NCBI GenBank assembly: GCA_964617645.1
Contig: CAZTYE010000009.1
Span: 1-64,000, forward strand
Source: JADJGC01 sp964617645
GTDB lineage: Bacteria; Zixibacteria; MSB-5A5; CAIYYT01
Length of the DNA stretch: 64,000 nt
Direction of reading: 5' to 3'
Numbering within the stretch: position 1 is the stretch's first letter; each line of letters begins with the position of its first letter. Of this stretch, positions 34,319 to 42,852 are shown one piece after another. Under the pieces are notes generated by a model. That model saw only the letters and a program-made list of their open reading frames with translations. It ran no database searches and was not told the DNA's origin. A program made the position numbers and the translations under genes.

Positions 34319-35236
34319 CTATGGAGTTGACTGCAAGTAACTTGAAAACCCCAAATATGCCTGCGGCTTCTCGTCGCCGGGAACGAACAACTCAAGACCG
34401 CTGCGAAAGTGAAATCGCAGTTCAGAACGCAAGTGTGCCGGCGCAAACAGCGTCAGCATGTTGCTGGCGACGACGCGGCGCGCGCCGCCAGTGCCGAACT
34501 GCGAAATGTCGGCCGCGTCGAGATTCCGCACATTTACACGAAAAGTCGAGAAATTTTCTTGAAATTCGGATCCCGGGTAGCAGTCGCGTCCGAGGCGGCT
34601 GTTTTGTTTGCCGAGTTGCCAGCGCATCTCCGGCTCGATTACGACGCGCGCCGGCACGAACTCGTCCACGGTGACCGGCTTTTTCAGATATGCGGGTAAC
34701 ACCCGCTCGTAGAGCAGTCGACGGCCGAGGAAGAACGGCGAAAAGAAACGCAGCAGCAGCAAATAGCGGCGCTCCTCACGACCCAACGTCGGCAGGTCGC
34801 CCCCAAATGTCTCCCAGTATAGCAATTCGGTATCGTTGTCTTCGATGCCGAAGAGCATGCGCAGGCGCAACAAGTAGAACGAAATCCAATGACGATAAGT
34901 AACGGTATCGAATGCGCTCCAAAATTCAAGATAGCGATCTTCCCAGATTCCCGGGTGATGATCGGATTCCTCCAACTGCTCGACGAAGGCTCCTTGCGGG
35001 AAGTAATTCTTGAACGACGGCAAGTTCGCGAAGACGATCCTCTCGTCGCGCTTGGCGACCCGCGAGGTAATCGTGCGAATGGTCTCGATGTCGCTGAAAA
35101 AATTGCCGTGAGCTTCGAGGGAAACGAACCAAAATTCACCGGTTTCAATTCCCAGAGTATGCAACAAGAGGCTGAACTCCGACAGACGCGTGCGTTCGCG
35201 CACGGGATAGTCGGTAGTGATGAAACCGGTTTTCAT
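34319..35236 (-). CDS. tssG: T6SS baseplate wedge protein TssG
   Basis: A 305-residue protein matching TssG (VasB/ImpH) layout: early F-x-x-LLHTLG, then FFSDIETIRTITSRVAKRDERIVFANLPSF, the central EDRYLEFWSAFDTVTYRHWISFYLLRLRMLFG (equivalent to the DFLDxFxxR...YRAW region), and a C-terminal FRVNVRNLDAADISQF...LGxD-like section. With TssF it forms the (TssF)2-TssG baseplate core. The ATG overlaps the tssF stop (ATGA), fixing the start. Sequence is divergent from proteobacterial TssG. Confidence 0.82.
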   Translation of the reverse strand: MKTGFITTDYPVRERTRLSEFSLLLHTLGIETGEFWFVSLEAHGNFFSDIETIRTITSRVAKRDERIVFANLPSFKNYFPQGAFVEQLEESDHHPGIWEDRYLEFWSAFDTVTYRHWISFYLLRLRMLFGIEDNDTELLYWETFGGDLPTLGREERRYLLLLRFFSPFFLGRRLLYERVLPAYLKKPVTVDEFVPARVVIEPEMRWQLGKQNSRLGRDCYPGSEFQENFSTFRVNVRNLDAADISQFGTGGARRVVASNMLTLFAPAHLRSELRFHFRSGLELFVPGDEKPQAYLGFSSYLQSTP

Positions 35237-36984
35237 TGCTCGGTCGCCAATCGTGCCGAAACATGAAGGTTGAGCGGAGTGTAGCAATCAAGGTACTGGC
35301 CGAGTCGCTGCATGAAGTATCCCTGCTCTTCGTCGGAGATCTTCAATCCCGCCTGCATCTTGATATCAACGATTAGCGACGGTACCAGCCCGCCGGCGGT
35401 CGGCGTCACGCCGCGATGGGCGCGAGCGCTTTCGACGCGGCTGTCGAAATTGCGCGCCAGATACTCGATTTCGCCTTCCGACAACGCCACCCCGTGATTG
35501 CGCAGGAAAAAACCGACCATGCGGCGCACTTCCGCGGTGGACTTGGAGTCCGATCCGCCCGACGACGAAACCAAATTCCGCAACGAATGAATCTGCGGAT
35601 GCTCACGCACCATGCTCAGCTCGGTCTCGGCGCCGATGCCGTTGCCGTCCGAACCATCGGTCAGCGAGTATTGAACGACGATGTAATCGGGCGGCTCTTT
35701 GCCGGTCGCCTCGAAATCGACTTTGATCTTGAGGGAGTCGTCTTCTTCGACGACGACGTACTTAAAGGGATTGGCAAACGAGCTCAGCTCGAGGTGATTG
35801 GTGTATTCGTGGTCACGCGAGTCCCAGACGCGGTCAATCGAAAACAACCGATCAGCAATACTCTCCGATTCGGCAAGATACTCGAACAAATCGATTTCGA
35901 GCACCGGCTGCCCCATCGTGTACTTGTTCCGATGCTCCTTACGCCGGTTGATGAGCAGGACAGTGTTCGAGTCGAAGTAGATGAATTTGCGCAGGTCGCC
36001 GACCTTTTCGTCCGGCGGTAACTGCGCGCGCAGCCAGATGCGCGGTGTAGCCAATTTCTTGAAATCGATGTGGGCAAACTTCTGGACCAGAACCGGCGGC
36101 GCCGGAGTCTTCTCTGCTCCGATCAGTTGCTCGTTCGGGATGTAAACATAATTCGTCGCCGCCGTGAGGTAATGTTTGAAGTGCCAATGCAGCTTGCCGC
36201 TGGTGAGGAAATCGGAGCTGTACAGCCGACTCTGGAACTGGCCGTCGATTTCGAATTCACGGATATCGAGGTGCTTGAAAATCTCCAGCCGGTCCTGAAA
36301 CTCGCCCGGACGAAATGTCGCCGACGCCGGCGCTCCGAAAACTTGCCACTTGACCCAATTGAACAACCGGCTGGTCTCGTGATCCGGCCCGGTGTAGAGG
36401 GATATTCCCGGAATTTCTTCGAGCGGCAATCCGGCTTGTACACCGATCCAAACCGTGCCGCCGATCGGCGGCGGCGCCGAGCGTTTCATCGAACGGTAAT
36501 TCGACGAATCGAGAGCCTCTTCCCACTTGTCCGCCTCCGGAGCGAGCGCCTTGAGTACGCGCAAGTAGTCGCCGGAAGTAAAGAGCACGATGTCGGCGTG
36601 CACGTCGATCAACTCCTGGTCGTAAAGCGGATAGAACGAATATTCACGCGTTTGTGCGCCGCCGACAGTGCAAGAGAATTCCTGATCATCGCTGAGCGTA
36701 GCCCGTTTATCACTGCAGCGGCAGGAAAGCATGGTAAAGGCGGGCACCGGCCGCCGGACGCCGGTGACGAAGAAATTGGCGATCAGGGTATCAATGACAT
36801 CTTGCCCGGCCTGCTTGAGCTTATCTTCAGTGGCTGTCGTATGATGTGCAAACGCCTTGAGCATCAGGATTAACGCCGGATCCATTTGCTTCTCCCCCGA
36901 CGGCACTTGATAGCCCCAAAATCGGAGGCGGTCCAGCATCTCCTGATAGATGCGCTCTTCCCGGTCAGTCCATTTATCCGGCAT
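35233..36984 (-). CDS. tssF: T6SS baseplate wedge protein TssF
   Basis: A 583-residue protein. MPDKWTDREERIYQEMLDRLRFWGYQ then KAFAHHTTATEDKLKQAGQDVIDTLIANFFVTGVRRPVPAFTML corresponds to the TssF (VasA/ImpG) N-terminus, whose usual form is YYxxEL...A.eFA...P......DP.v.RLlEgfAfLtAri..kldd. The centre has the LFNWVKWQVFG and FRPGEFQDRLEIFKHLDI region, and the C-terminus ends in the ...DCYTPLNLHVSARL segment. It sits 8 nt after tssE and overlaps tssG. TssF is the largest baseplate subunit. Confidence 0.88.
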   Translation of the reverse strand: MPDKWTDREERIYQEMLDRLRFWGYQVPSGEKQMDPALILMLKAFAHHTTATEDKLKQAGQDVIDTLIANFFVTGVRRPVPAFTMLSCRCSDKRATLSDDQEFSCTVGGAQTREYSFYPLYDQELIDVHADIVLFTSGDYLRVLKALAPEADKWEEALDSSNYRSMKRSAPPPIGGTVWIGVQAGLPLEEIPGISLYTGPDHETSRLFNWVKWQVFGAPASATFRPGEFQDRLEIFKHLDIREFEIDGQFQSRLYSSDFLTSGKLHWHFKHYLTAATNYVYIPNEQLIGAEKTPAPPVLVQKFAHIDFKKLATPRIWLRAQLPPDEKVGDLRKFIYFDSNTVLLINRRKEHRNKYTMGQPVLEIDLFEYLAESESIADRLFSIDRVWDSRDHEYTNHLELSSFANPFKYVVVEEDDSLKIKVDFEATGKEPPDYIVVQYSLTDGSDGNGIGAETELSMVREHPQIHSLRNLVSSSGGSDSKSTAEVRRMVGFFLRNHGVALSEGEIEYLARNFDSRVESARAHRGVTPTAGGLVPSLIVDIKMQAGLKISDEEQGYFMQRLGQYLDCYTPLNLHVSARLATEQ

Positions 36985-36992
36985 AAATTAGA

Positions 36993-37337
36993 TCAAATCT
37001 CCCAAGCTAAGTCGAACCTTTGATTCCCCGGCCCGACACCGGAGACGCGACAGACAAATGAGGCTGTCGGCTGGGTGACGTTTTCCGAAATCGAGACCTG
37101 TACGTTCAGTCCCATGTACCTGCGGAACTGCTCAAGGACGTGGTTGCGGACAGCCACGCGCAGGTCGTCATGATGTTCGGGAGTAAAAAGCGGCGAGCGG
37201 CAACCGAATTCCGGGTCGGGACGGAAGGACCCCAATTCGGTTTCAAGCAGAAAACGCGCGAACTCCGCCACGCCGACCGTGCGGACGAAGCGGGTATCGC
37301 GCAATTCCGCGGGGATTCTAATGATTTCTCCAGCCAT
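36993..37337 (-). CDS. tssE: T6SS baseplate gp25-like protein TssE
   Basis: A 114-residue gp25-like protein: ELRDTRFVRTVGVAEFARFLLETELGSFRPDPEFGCRSPLFTPEHHDDLRVAVRNHVLEQFRRYMGLNVQVSI follows the TssE plan, with the EFG of P-x-FG and a late helix-strand that starts the sheath. Either the ATG at 37337 or a TTG at 37346 is the start; GGGAG lies directly before the ATG. It is 12 nt downstream of vgrG and 8 nt upstream of tssF. Confidence 0.85.
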   Translation of the reverse strand: MAGEIIRIPAELRDTRFVRTVGVAEFARFLLETELGSFRPDPEFGCRSPLFTPEHHDDLRVAVRNHVLEQFRRYMGLNVQVSISENVTQPTASFVCRVSGVGPGNQRFDLAWEI

Positions 37338-37358
37338 CTCCCACAAAACGAACCGAGT

Positions 37359-39203
37359 CTAATTGAGCATGATCGGATTGCCCTTCACGGCAACGTTACC
37401 CTTGCCGTTGACGTTCACCATGCCGCCGTCGAGGTCCACGTTGCCATTCGCCTTGATGGACGCCGATTGCTTGGCGTCGACACTCATTGCCATCGACTTC
37501 ACGTCGAAGTTCATCTTGGCGTCAAATGTCATGTTTCCCTGCTTGGTCGTAACCTTAAGGTCCTTGCCGGCTTCGATTTCGATATTTTCCTTCGACTTGA
37601 GCACGATGTCTTTGTCCGAGACAATCTCAATCAGGTTGTCCTTCGAACCGATCTTGATGTAGTTTTTGCCGGTCTTATCGATAATCGAGATGCTCTCCTC
37701 GCCGGCGGTGTCATCGAGTATAATCTGATGACCCGAGCGGGAATAGATTACGTTATAGTTGTTGTCATCGTGATAGACGCTGCCGTTTGGTTTGTCCTTG
37801 CCGTTCCACAGGGAACCGATAACGTAGCCGTGATTCGGGTCGCCATATTCAAACATGACCAGCACTTCATCGTCTACCTCCGGAATGAAGTAGATGCCGC
37901 GACCACGACCACCGTACCCGGAGATCGTGCGAATCCAGCCGCTTTCGAGGGGGTAACCGTCCGGAGTGACAGCTTGCGGGAACTTCACGCGCAAGCGCCC
38001 GCGCTTTTCGGGGTCCTTGTTGTCGACTACGATCGCCGGAATCGGGTCGGATCGTTTCGTCTGGTACCGGGACGGGTAGCTCTCCGGTTTTGCCGATTCC
38101 AGTGGAATGCCGACGATCTGGTTGTGGTAATCGGATCCGTTGTCGACGACGTGCTGTACCCTGGTCACGAAGTAAACGCCGTTGTAAGAGGGTCCCATGC
38201 CGTCGAGTTTTACGGTATCACCAACTTTGATACTCGGAACGTTGGTCTGAAGATGGAAGCGCACCAAGTCGCTAACGGCTTCGTTGCCGTCCGCTGCGGC
38301 CTGCATTTTTGAATCAACCGAACCCATGAGCGTTTGCGAGATCGAGTAGTCAGTCTGGGTAAAGGTCTGATTCGAGCCGGAGAGCACCCGCGCGGCTAAG
38401 CCGGTGAACGACGTTGCGGGCCGGTGCTCGCCGAGGACTTCAGCTTTTCGCTGCACGTCCCAGCCGAAGCTTTTGTACTTCATCTGCTGGACATTCATAC
38501 GAACTTCAACATTACCGACATTCTTGAGCCAGTGCAGCTCGACCTGATTCTTTGATTTTGCTTTTTCGATGCACAATTTCTTGCCGTCATAATACACGAA
38601 GGACTCGGTCATTCCCATGTAATGGCAAATCACGTCCCAATCGGTCTGATTCCATTGCATGACATGTTCGGCCTTGCCGGTGTCGTTCGGGCACTCGATT
38701 GTGCCCTTTTCAATTGGATACGCTTCAAGCAGTCGATTGATTACGTCGAGGCGTTTCACTTCTTTGAAGGCTCGAAACTCGCGGGCCACGTCGGCCTTGA
38801 CTGTCGGGCTCTTGGCTTCGACCTCAACTAAAATCAAGCGGGCAGCGGAACTACGCACATAGATGTTGGTGATGATGCCGGCAAACTCCAGCGGTGTCCC
38901 AATTCCCGACAGGTACTGCTCGCTGCTGGAAACGGTAAAATTTATCGACGCTCCGATCTTGTCGTGGAACTCCGCGGACTTGGCCATGATCGTGCTTTCG
39001 TCGCCGGATTCGATGTCGTAGCTAAAGTTGACGCGCAAGACGTGATGCTCCGACATTTGTTGTTCGAGCAGGAAGGATTGCACCGGCCACTTGAACTGGG
39101 CGCCGTTGATCTTGACGTCGATCGTGACGGTGCTCTTAACGCGCGCGGCCTCGGTACTGCCGGTCTGGTCGTCTTGCGGAATATCGGCTTCGTGGATCGG
39201 CAT
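37359..39203 (-). CDS. vgrG: T6SS spike protein VgrG (TssI)
   Basis: A 614-residue VgrG. N-terminal gp27-like part (KSTVTIDVKINGAQFKWPVQSFLLEQQMSEHHVLRVNFSYD, AGIITNIYVRSSAARLILVEVEAKSPT), the gp5 OB-fold (AIVVDNKDPEKRGRLRVKFPQAV, GWIRTISGYGGRGRGIYFIPEVDDEVLVMFEYGDPNHGYVIGSLWNG) and a C-terminal beta-helix of short DKDIVLKSKENIEIEAGKDLKV-type repeats. It stops right after the needle (NGKGNVAVKGNPIMLN), so no evolved effector domain is attached. No PAAR tip protein is seen nearby. GTGAGGCG precedes the ATG. Confidence 0.95.
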   Translation of the reverse strand: MPIHEADIPQDDQTGSTEAARVKSTVTIDVKINGAQFKWPVQSFLLEQQMSEHHVLRVNFSYDIESGDESTIMAKSAEFHDKIGASINFTVSSSEQYLSGIGTPLEFAGIITNIYVRSSAARLILVEVEAKSPTVKADVAREFRAFKEVKRLDVINRLLEAYPIEKGTIECPNDTGKAEHVMQWNQTDWDVICHYMGMTESFVYYDGKKLCIEKAKSKNQVELHWLKNVGNVEVRMNVQQMKYKSFGWDVQRKAEVLGEHRPATSFTGLAARVLSGSNQTFTQTDYSISQTLMGSVDSKMQAAADGNEAVSDLVRFHLQTNVPSIKVGDTVKLDGMGPSYNGVYFVTRVQHVVDNGSDYHNQIVGIPLESAKPESYPSRYQTKRSDPIPAIVVDNKDPEKRGRLRVKFPQAVTPDGYPLESGWIRTISGYGGRGRGIYFIPEVDDEVLVMFEYGDPNHGYVIGSLWNGKDKPNGSVYHDDNNYNVIYSRSGHQIILDDTAGEESISIIDKTGKNYIKIGSKDNLIEIVSDKDIVLKSKENIEIEAGKDLKVTTKQGNMTFDAKMNFDVKSMAMSVDAKQSASIKANGNVDLDGGMVNVNGKGNVAVKGNPIMLN

Positions 39204-39287
39204 AATCGCCTCACTTCTCTCTCGTTGCGAAAAGGGCGGGAGAACCGGCTTCCAGTCATCCCGCCCAGGATCGTCTCTGCTGGCGGC

Positions 39288-39701
39288 TTATTTGCCTTTC
39301 CAGTCCTTCTTGTATTCAGCGCCGTTGAGATCGACGAATTCCGCCGAGACTTCGATGTACTCGTACATCTGCTGGTTCGGGGCGAACGCCGTCGACGGGA
39401 CGTGCTCTTCGTAGTGGGTCACGAAACCGTTCTGCCACTTGAGCACCTTGAGATCCTTCTTGAGGTTCGGATCCTTGAAGGTGATCTGACCGGCCTTGCG
39501 GTTGACCTGCGACGAATCGAAGGCCCACTTGGCCAGACCGATGTTGTCATCGGATTCGCGGCTGATCTTGATCTTCAGACCGGTCGGCACCGAACTGGGT
39601 TTGCCGTCGGCCAGATCATGCGGCGTGTAGAGTTCGTAGCTCACCGAGTGAACTTTGTCGAACTTCTCACCGTCGATCAACAGTTCAACTTCCTGTGCCA
39701 T
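39288..39701 (-). CDS. hcp: T6SS tube protein Hcp (TssD)
   Basis: A 137-residue Hcp. VELLIDGEKFDKVHSVSYELYTPHDLADGKPSSVPTGLKIKISRES with KPSS matches the TssD family of Bacteroidota-type (T6SSiii) systems better than the proteobacterial Hcp1 family. The late QMYEYIEVSAEFVDLNGAEYKKDW is the strand that closes the hexamer ring. A strong Shine-Dalgarno (AGAGGAGG) and a 110-nt leader with an inverted repeat suggest high expression. Hcp hexamers stack into the inner tube. Confidence 0.92.
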   Translation of the reverse strand: MAQEVELLIDGEKFDKVHSVSYELYTPHDLADGKPSSVPTGLKIKISRESDDNIGLAKWAFDSSQVNRKAGQITFKDPNLKKDLKVLKWQNGFVTHYEEHVPSTAFAPNQQMYEYIEVSAEFVDLNGAEYKKDWKGK

Positions 39702-39739
39702 TGCTTGTTTCCTCCTCTGAGTACATTGACTCTATCGTT

Positions 39740-39770
39740 ACTATCGATTTCGTTTCGAACCGTATGTCAA
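39740..39770 (-). promoter_or_regulatory. Possible internal promoter for hcp
   Basis: A consensus -35 (TTGACA, minus strand, 39765-39770) with a weak -10 GATAGT at 19-bp spacing (39740-39745), within the tssC-hcp gap. Tentative; it would allow extra hcp-vgrG transcription. Confidence 0.3.
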
Positions 39771-39811
39771 TTTCAATCCAATTGTCGCCCGGCACGGGGC
39801 GCGGTTCGAAA
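39753..39811. repeat. Inverted repeat between tssC and hcp
   Basis: Perfect 10-bp arms TTTCGAACCG (39753-39762) and CGGTTCGAAA (39802-39811) separated by 39 nt, filling most of the gap; the right arm abuts the tssC stop. In the transcript this can form a stem between tssC and hcp, placed to protect or separate the abundant hcp message. No T-run follows, so it is not a classical terminator. Confidence 0.55.
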
Positions 39812-41212
39812 TTATTTTACGGCCGTCTGCCCCGAGTCGTCAACCATCGCTTCGAGCTTAACCACGTACTGCTTGATCGGCGTCTTGGTGTTGAGCGCCA
39901 CTTCCAGCAGCATCTGTTGATTCTCGATCATTTCGTTGGTCGCGATCACGTTGCAGGTAAAGCCGTTGATCACCTTGTTCCGCTGCAGCAGGCTGAGAAA
40001 CTTGTTGAGATCGCCGTCGATCGACTTCTTCAACTTGTCGTCAAAGCCCTTATAAACCTGCTGGTTGAGGTAGTTGCGCATGACCTTGTAGATATAGTCA
40101 TAGGTGCGCTTGATCGTGTAATTGCGGAACTTGGCGTCTTTGGACAAGCTGTCGGCGCCCATCGCCACAACGTCGCCGACGTCGCCCTGCCAGTTGAGCA
40201 CACAATTGATGCCCTTCTCGTTGAGCTTCGTGTTTTTGACTTCGTTGAGTTTGATGCGTGTCGACTGCACGCCCGCGAGCTTGCCGTTAATCTTGCCGGC
40301 GGACGGCGCCTGAATACCGATTTCGTTATCGTTTTTGTAAATCAATCCGGAGACCAGCGACGACGGCGGAATCCACAGCGGATCCTTGTCGAAACGGCTT
40401 TCCGGCTTGTCGGCCTTTACGTAATTGCCGAATACCGAGATGTACGCCTTGTACTCGTCATTCGAGCGCAACGAATCATAGGACGGATCATCCAGCTCTT
40501 CATTTAGCTCTTCGTAGCTGTTGAAGTGCTTGAAGTCGGTCATGATATGCAGCTTGCTCGGCAAACCCATGTCGCGCGCCATCGTATCGATGTCCTTTAC
40601 GGAACCGAGATAGCCGGGAATGCAGCACAACGAGTAGCAGTTCGTGATATCGTACAGGCCGTAGATATCGTGAATCTGCCGGTTGATGTACTCGAATTTC
40701 TCGCGATCATTCGGATCCGTGAGGTCGGCGATACCGGCGTTGGCGAAGTAGCAGTAGATCTCCGAATCCGGACGCGCCGCGGCGTTTTGGAAGAAGAGGT
40801 CGACACCGCGATAAGCGACTTCCATCGGGCGGATAGTCTCGTGGATGCTCTTCATGTTTTCACTGAGGTTTTTGTCCGCTGCGGCGATCTGCTCATCGAG
40901 CTTGTCCTTGAACTCGTCGCTGGTGACGTCGGCGCCTTCGAGGACGCTGGCCCAAATCTGCAGACGCTGGCGGAGCTGTTTGCGGCGCTCTTTGAACTCT
41001 TCCGATGAAAGGAATTTGTTGAACGACTCGTTTTTCGGGTCGAGGAATTTCGCGCCCTCAATGTAGACGCCATCCTGACTCGTAAAGTGCGAAAGATGAT
41101 CTTTGACAACCTCGTAATTCACCACGCCGGCGCCGAGGATGTCTTTCAGGTCGGTTTTTTCTTTGACCTTAACTTCAGCCTGCGGCTGTTGGTCTTTTTC
41201 CTGATCGGCCAT
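39812..41212 (-). CDS. tssC: T6SS contractile sheath large subunit TssC
   Basis: A 466-residue sheath protein. After a charged N-terminus (DQEKDQQPQAEVKVKEK) come helices, then the conserved sheath core strands: GADSLSKDAKFRNYTIKRTYDYIYKVMRNYLNQQVYKGFDDKLKKSIDGDLNKFLSLLQRNKVINGFTCNVIA, and the end strand QYVVKLEAMVDDS. The C-terminal half matches TssC2; the N-terminal half is divergent, and overall length is a little below the usual 490-500. It pairs with TssB 19 nt upstream. GAAGAGG precedes the ATG. Confidence 0.9.
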   Translation of the reverse strand: MADQEKDQQPQAEVKVKEKTDLKDILGAGVVNYEVVKDHLSHFTSQDGVYIEGAKFLDPKNESFNKFLSSEEFKERRKQLRQRLQIWASVLEGADVTSDEFKDKLDEQIAAADKNLSENMKSIHETIRPMEVAYRGVDLFFQNAAARPDSEIYCYFANAGIADLTDPNDREKFEYINRQIHDIYGLYDITNCYSLCCIPGYLGSVKDIDTMARDMGLPSKLHIMTDFKHFNSYEELNEELDDPSYDSLRSNDEYKAYISVFGNYVKADKPESRFDKDPLWIPPSSLVSGLIYKNDNEIGIQAPSAGKINGKLAGVQSTRIKLNEVKNTKLNEKGINCVLNWQGDVGDVVAMGADSLSKDAKFRNYTIKRTYDYIYKVMRNYLNQQVYKGFDDKLKKSIDGDLNKFLSLLQRNKVINGFTCNVIATNEMIENQQMLLEVALNTKTPIKQYVVKLEAMVDDSGQTAVK

Positions 41213-41231
41213 TGTTTCCTCTTCGTCCGGT

Positions 41232-41687
41232 TTACAGTTTGTCGATGTACGATTTGATTACAGCCAGGAACTCTTCCTTCTTCTGCGGATTGGAGAGGTC
41301 CTTTTTCAGCTTGGAGTTCGGTTTCTCCAGAAGGTTCTTCAGGTTGCGCAGAATCTCGACCTCGTTGTACTTCTCCCAGAGATACTGGTTTTTCTTGATG
41401 ATTTCCATCGAGCCGAAATCTTTCATCTGGTTGAACTCGAGATCAACGCTTTCTTCCGAGCCGTCCTGCTTGTTGATCGTGACTTCCTGGGTCGGCCGGA
41501 AGTTGGCGAACACTTCCTTGAGATTCTTGCAGCGCGTCAACTCCGGCTCTTGCTCCTCGCGCGAATTGAGTTTGGTCAGATAGACCATCTTATTCGAGGG
41601 GAGCAGATCAACCGGAATCGAGTCGCTCTTTTCCTTGTACTCCGTCGTGCCGATATGAGGCGCGGCAATGCGGAATTGATCGGCCAT
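41232..41687 (-). CDS. tssB: T6SS contractile sheath small subunit TssB
   Basis: A 151-residue TssB. IPVDLLPSNKMVYLTKLNSREEQ, CKNLKEVFANFRPTQEVTINKQDGSEESVDLEFNQMKDFG (the conserved FxxMxDF region, here FNQMKDFGS) and the C-terminal LRNLKNLLEKPNSKLKKDLSNPQKKEEFLAVIKSYI helices correspond to the family. TssB and TssC interlock into the sheath which ClpV disassembles. AGGAGG lies 6 nt upstream. It starts 26 nt after the ClpV C-half gene. Confidence 0.9.
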   Translation of the reverse strand: MADQFRIAAPHIGTTEYKEKSDSIPVDLLPSNKMVYLTKLNSREEQEPELTRCKNLKEVFANFRPTQEVTINKQDGSEESVDLEFNQMKDFGSMEIIKKNQYLWEKYNEVEILRNLKNLLEKPNSKLKKDLSNPQKKEEFLAVIKSYIDKL

Positions 41688-41713
41688 TTCTACCTCCTGA
41701 CAATCCTTAATAA

Positions 41714-42787
41714 CTATAGTTTCACTAATTCAAAGTTATCGCCGTTCATTCGGACTTCGATGCCCGAACCCTCGGGGAAACGGCCGTCGATAATCGCGAT
41801 GGACAGCGGGTTGAGAATTTCTTTCTCAATCACCCGCTGCAACGGGCGCGCGCCCATCTCGAAATTGTACCCGCGTTCGGCCAGCGTGTTCTTGGCCTCC
41901 GGCGAACAGCGGATCGACATCTTCTGGTCTTTCAGGATCTTGTTGATCACTTTCAATTGTATATCGACGATTGCGTTGATACCCTTCTCGGTCAGCGGTC
42001 GGAAAATGATCCACTCCAACCGATTCAGAAATTCGGGTCTGAACTTAGCCTTGAGAATCTGCATCATCTCGTCGCGGTCAACCGGCTTGTTTTCGCGATA
42101 ACAATCAAGAATGTAATGCGCGCCAAAGTTCGAGGTGAGAATGACGATCGTATTCGTGAAATCAATGGTGTTGCCCTGGCCATCGGTGAGGCGACCGTCG
42201 TCCATGATCTGCAGCATGATGTTGAACACATCGGCGTCGGCTTTTTCGACCTCGTCGAACAGCACTACCGAAAACGGATTGCGCTTCACTTTCTCGGTCA
42301 ACAATCCGCCGGCCTCGAACCCGACATAACCGGGCGGCGCGCCAATCAGCTTGGCGACCGAGTGTTTCTCCATGTACTCCGACATATCGAAACGCACCAT
42401 GTTTTTCTCGTCATTGAAGAGAAACTCGGCCAGCGTCTTGGCCAGTTCGGTCTTGCCGGTCCCGGTCGAGCCGAGAAACAGAAACGAGCCGATAGGCCGG
42501 TTGTGCCTTTTGATCCCCGAGCGTGACCGGCGAACGGCTTCGCAAATAGTCTTGATGGCATCATCCTGATCGATGACGCGTTGCCCGAGATGGCCTTCGA
42601 GATTCAAGAGCTTCTCGCGTTCGTCCTCCATCATCCGCGACACCGGAATTTTCGTCCAGCGTGCAATGACATAGGCGACATCCTCGGCGCCCAGCGTTTG
42701 ATTCTCGGCGGTGACGAATTTCTCGAGCTTATCGATTTTCTCGAGGTTCTCGCGAAACTTTGCGATCTGGCTTTTTTCGATACTCAT
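41714..42787 (-). CDS. tssH2: ClpV C-terminal half (AAA2 and C-terminal domain)
   Basis: A 357-residue protein that corresponds to the second half of ClpV/ClpB. It opens with a short coiled-coil remnant (FRENLEKIDKLEKFV), then LGAEDVAYVIARWTKIPVSRM, Walker A GSTGTGKTELAKTL, Walker B SVVLFDEVEKAD, sensor region TNTIVILTSNFGAHYI, arginine-finger loop FRPEFLNRLEWIIFRPL and the D2 small domain (EMGARPLQRVIEKEIL). No first ATPase domain is present. The ATG overlaps the stop of a 21-codon ORF (TAATG) and has no good Shine-Dalgarno, so translation is probably by reinitiation. With the N-half gene it would reconstitute the sheath-recycling ATPase. Confidence 0.92.
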   Translation of the reverse strand: MSIEKSQIAKFRENLEKIDKLEKFVTAENQTLGAEDVAYVIARWTKIPVSRMMEDEREKLLNLEGHLGQRVIDQDDAIKTICEAVRRSRSGIKRHNRPIGSFLFLGSTGTGKTELAKTLAEFLFNDEKNMVRFDMSEYMEKHSVAKLIGAPPGYVGFEAGGLLTEKVKRNPFSVVLFDEVEKADADVFNIMLQIMDDGRLTDGQGNTIDFTNTIVILTSNFGAHYILDCYRENKPVDRDEMMQILKAKFRPEFLNRLEWIIFRPLTEKGINAIVDIQLKVINKILKDQKMSIRCSPEAKNTLAERGYNFEMGARPLQRVIEKEILNPLSIAIIDGRFPEGSGIEVRMNGDNFELVKL

Positions 42788-42852
42788 TATCTATCCAATA
42801 CCTGCGTTATCCCAGTCAGCTTAGACCAGCGCGAAATGTCCGCACCGGCCAT
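42787..42852 (-). CDS. 21-codon coupling ORF between the ClpV halves
   Basis: An open frame of 21 codons reading MAGADISRW, then SKLTGI, and ending TQVLDR. Its ATG overlaps the stop of the ClpV N-half (TAATG at 42854-42850), and its TAA overlaps the ATG of the ClpV C-half (TAATG at 42789-42785). It fills the whole 64-nt gap exactly. The W-x-x-x-TGI-x-x-V pattern faintly recalls the VVSxWTGIPV segment that begins the D1-D2 linker in Clp proteins, so it may be a decayed piece of the linker kept as a translational relay. Whether the peptide itself matters is unknown. Confidence 0.5.
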   Translation of the reverse strand: MAGADISRWSKLTGITQVLDR

